The notes under the pieces: model-generated | Seen by the model: only the letters and a program-made list of their open reading frames with translations | What the model was told of the DNA's origin: nothing | The model's database searches: none | In this document: positions 63,688-64,000 of the stretch, in pieces | Layout of the letters: the number at the start of each line of letters is the position of its first letter | Position numbering within the stretch: position 1 is the first letter of the stretch | Position numbers and translations under genes: made by a program | From: Phycisphaerales bacterium | GTDB taxonomy: Bacteria; Planctomycetota; Phycisphaerae; Phycisphaerales; UBA1924 | Length of the DNA: 64,000 nt | Reading direction: 5' to 3' | Assembly: GCA_947459215.1 (NCBI GenBank) | Contig: CANHCQ010000006.1 | Span: forward strand, 62,001-126,000

Positions 63688-64000
63688 TCAGTCCCTCGCC
63701 ACCCGCTCCATCCGCAGCTTCCCCGTCGGCAAGTTCCCGTCCTGCGTCACCCGTACGACGCTGAGTCCCGGGAAGACGTCGAGCTGGGCCGGGTATCCCG
63801 GGTTGCCCTGAGCATCGACCTGCAGGTAGACCTTCCACTCATCGGGCACGTTGTACCGCGACACCTCGCCGCGGCTGTTGGGCCCGATGCGTTGCAACGC
63901 CAACGCGTTGGACTGCCCGCTGGAATCGCCACGGACGAGATAGGCGACGATCGGCTGAGCCGTGTCGTTGCGGACATCGGCGGTGTAGCCGACGGTGCAG
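63688..64000 (-). CDS. Hypothetical protein, 5-prime end outside the window
   Basis: An open frame on the minus strand runs off the right edge; 104 codons are visible. The sequence reads CTVGYTADVRNDTAQPIVAYLV near the edge and ends VVRVTQDGNLPTGKLRMERVARD. The beta-rich pattern with Gly and Asp suggests a secreted or envelope domain. The family is not recognised. The Cys at the first visible codon might be a lipobox Cys, but the residues before it are not in the window. Confidence 0.6.
   Translation of the reverse strand, partial: CTVGYTADVRNDTAQPIVAYLVRGDSSGQSNALALQRIGPNSRGEVSRYNVPDEWKVYLQVDAQGNPGYPAQLDVFPGLSVVRVTQDGNLPTGKLRMERVARD

Overview
The window looks like chromosomal DNA of a planctomycete, most likely of the Phycisphaerae. 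The reasons are high GC, dense packing of genes on both strands, frequent GTG and TTG starts, membrane proteins ending in Cys-x-x-Cys zinc ribbons, a prepilin-like secreted protein, and large numbers of intergenic word-repeat hairpins. This placement is inferred from overall character; no rRNA or other phylogenetic marker was compared. I see no prophage, insertion sequence, CRISPR array or replication origin.

Layout. 0-9 kb: a MalK/UgpC-type ABC ATPase, two uncharacterised proteins, hisS, and an operon of a winged-helix regulator with a NatA/NatB-type ABC transporter, then a HAD hydrolase on the minus strand. 9-14 kb: amt-glnK for ammonium uptake and sensing, a helix-turn-helix-like ORF, a glycosyltransferase and a polysaccharide-export permease. 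14-24 kb: a SnoaL-like protein, guaB, a lipoprotein hydrolase between two copies of a nested inverted repeat, a polytopic membrane zinc-ribbon protein, a globin, a DUF456 protein, a Cof-type HAD phosphatase, and thrC. 24-33 kb: tandem paralogous membrane zinc-ribbon genes, a UPF0314 protein, an RNHCP protein, a secreted esterase, a ybeY-CorC pair and a lipid kinase. 33-44 kb: a peptidyl-prolyl isomerase, a BtuF-like protein, a DUF3300/DUF2950 pair, aroC, a membrane-fused spermidine-synthase-like protein, a pilin-like protein, and a two-gene secreted-protein unit behind a promoter containing 15 consecutive G. 44-54 kb: a cupin, trpG, ychF, two tRNA-Arg genes, an RND efflux pair and a NodU-type carbamoyltransferase.

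54.5-63.6 kb holds the most unusual unit. It is a tightly coupled five-gene operon encoding a helical protein, a TssL/DotU-like protein, a TssM/IcmF protein, TagF, and an FhaC/ShlB-type outer-membrane transporter. No sheath, tube, baseplate or ClpV gene is present in the window. It reads as type VI secretion membrane-complex parts joined to an Omp85-superfamily two-partner-secretion pore.

Two window-wide properties stand out. First, at least 17 start codons lie 5 to 9 bases downstream of a TAnnnT hexamer. This is the geometry expected if transcription starts at or next to the start codon, that is, leaderless mRNA. Second, many intergenic gaps carry hairpins built from short repeated words, in several families with unrelated sequence but the same architecture, some of them always next to start codons or stop codons.
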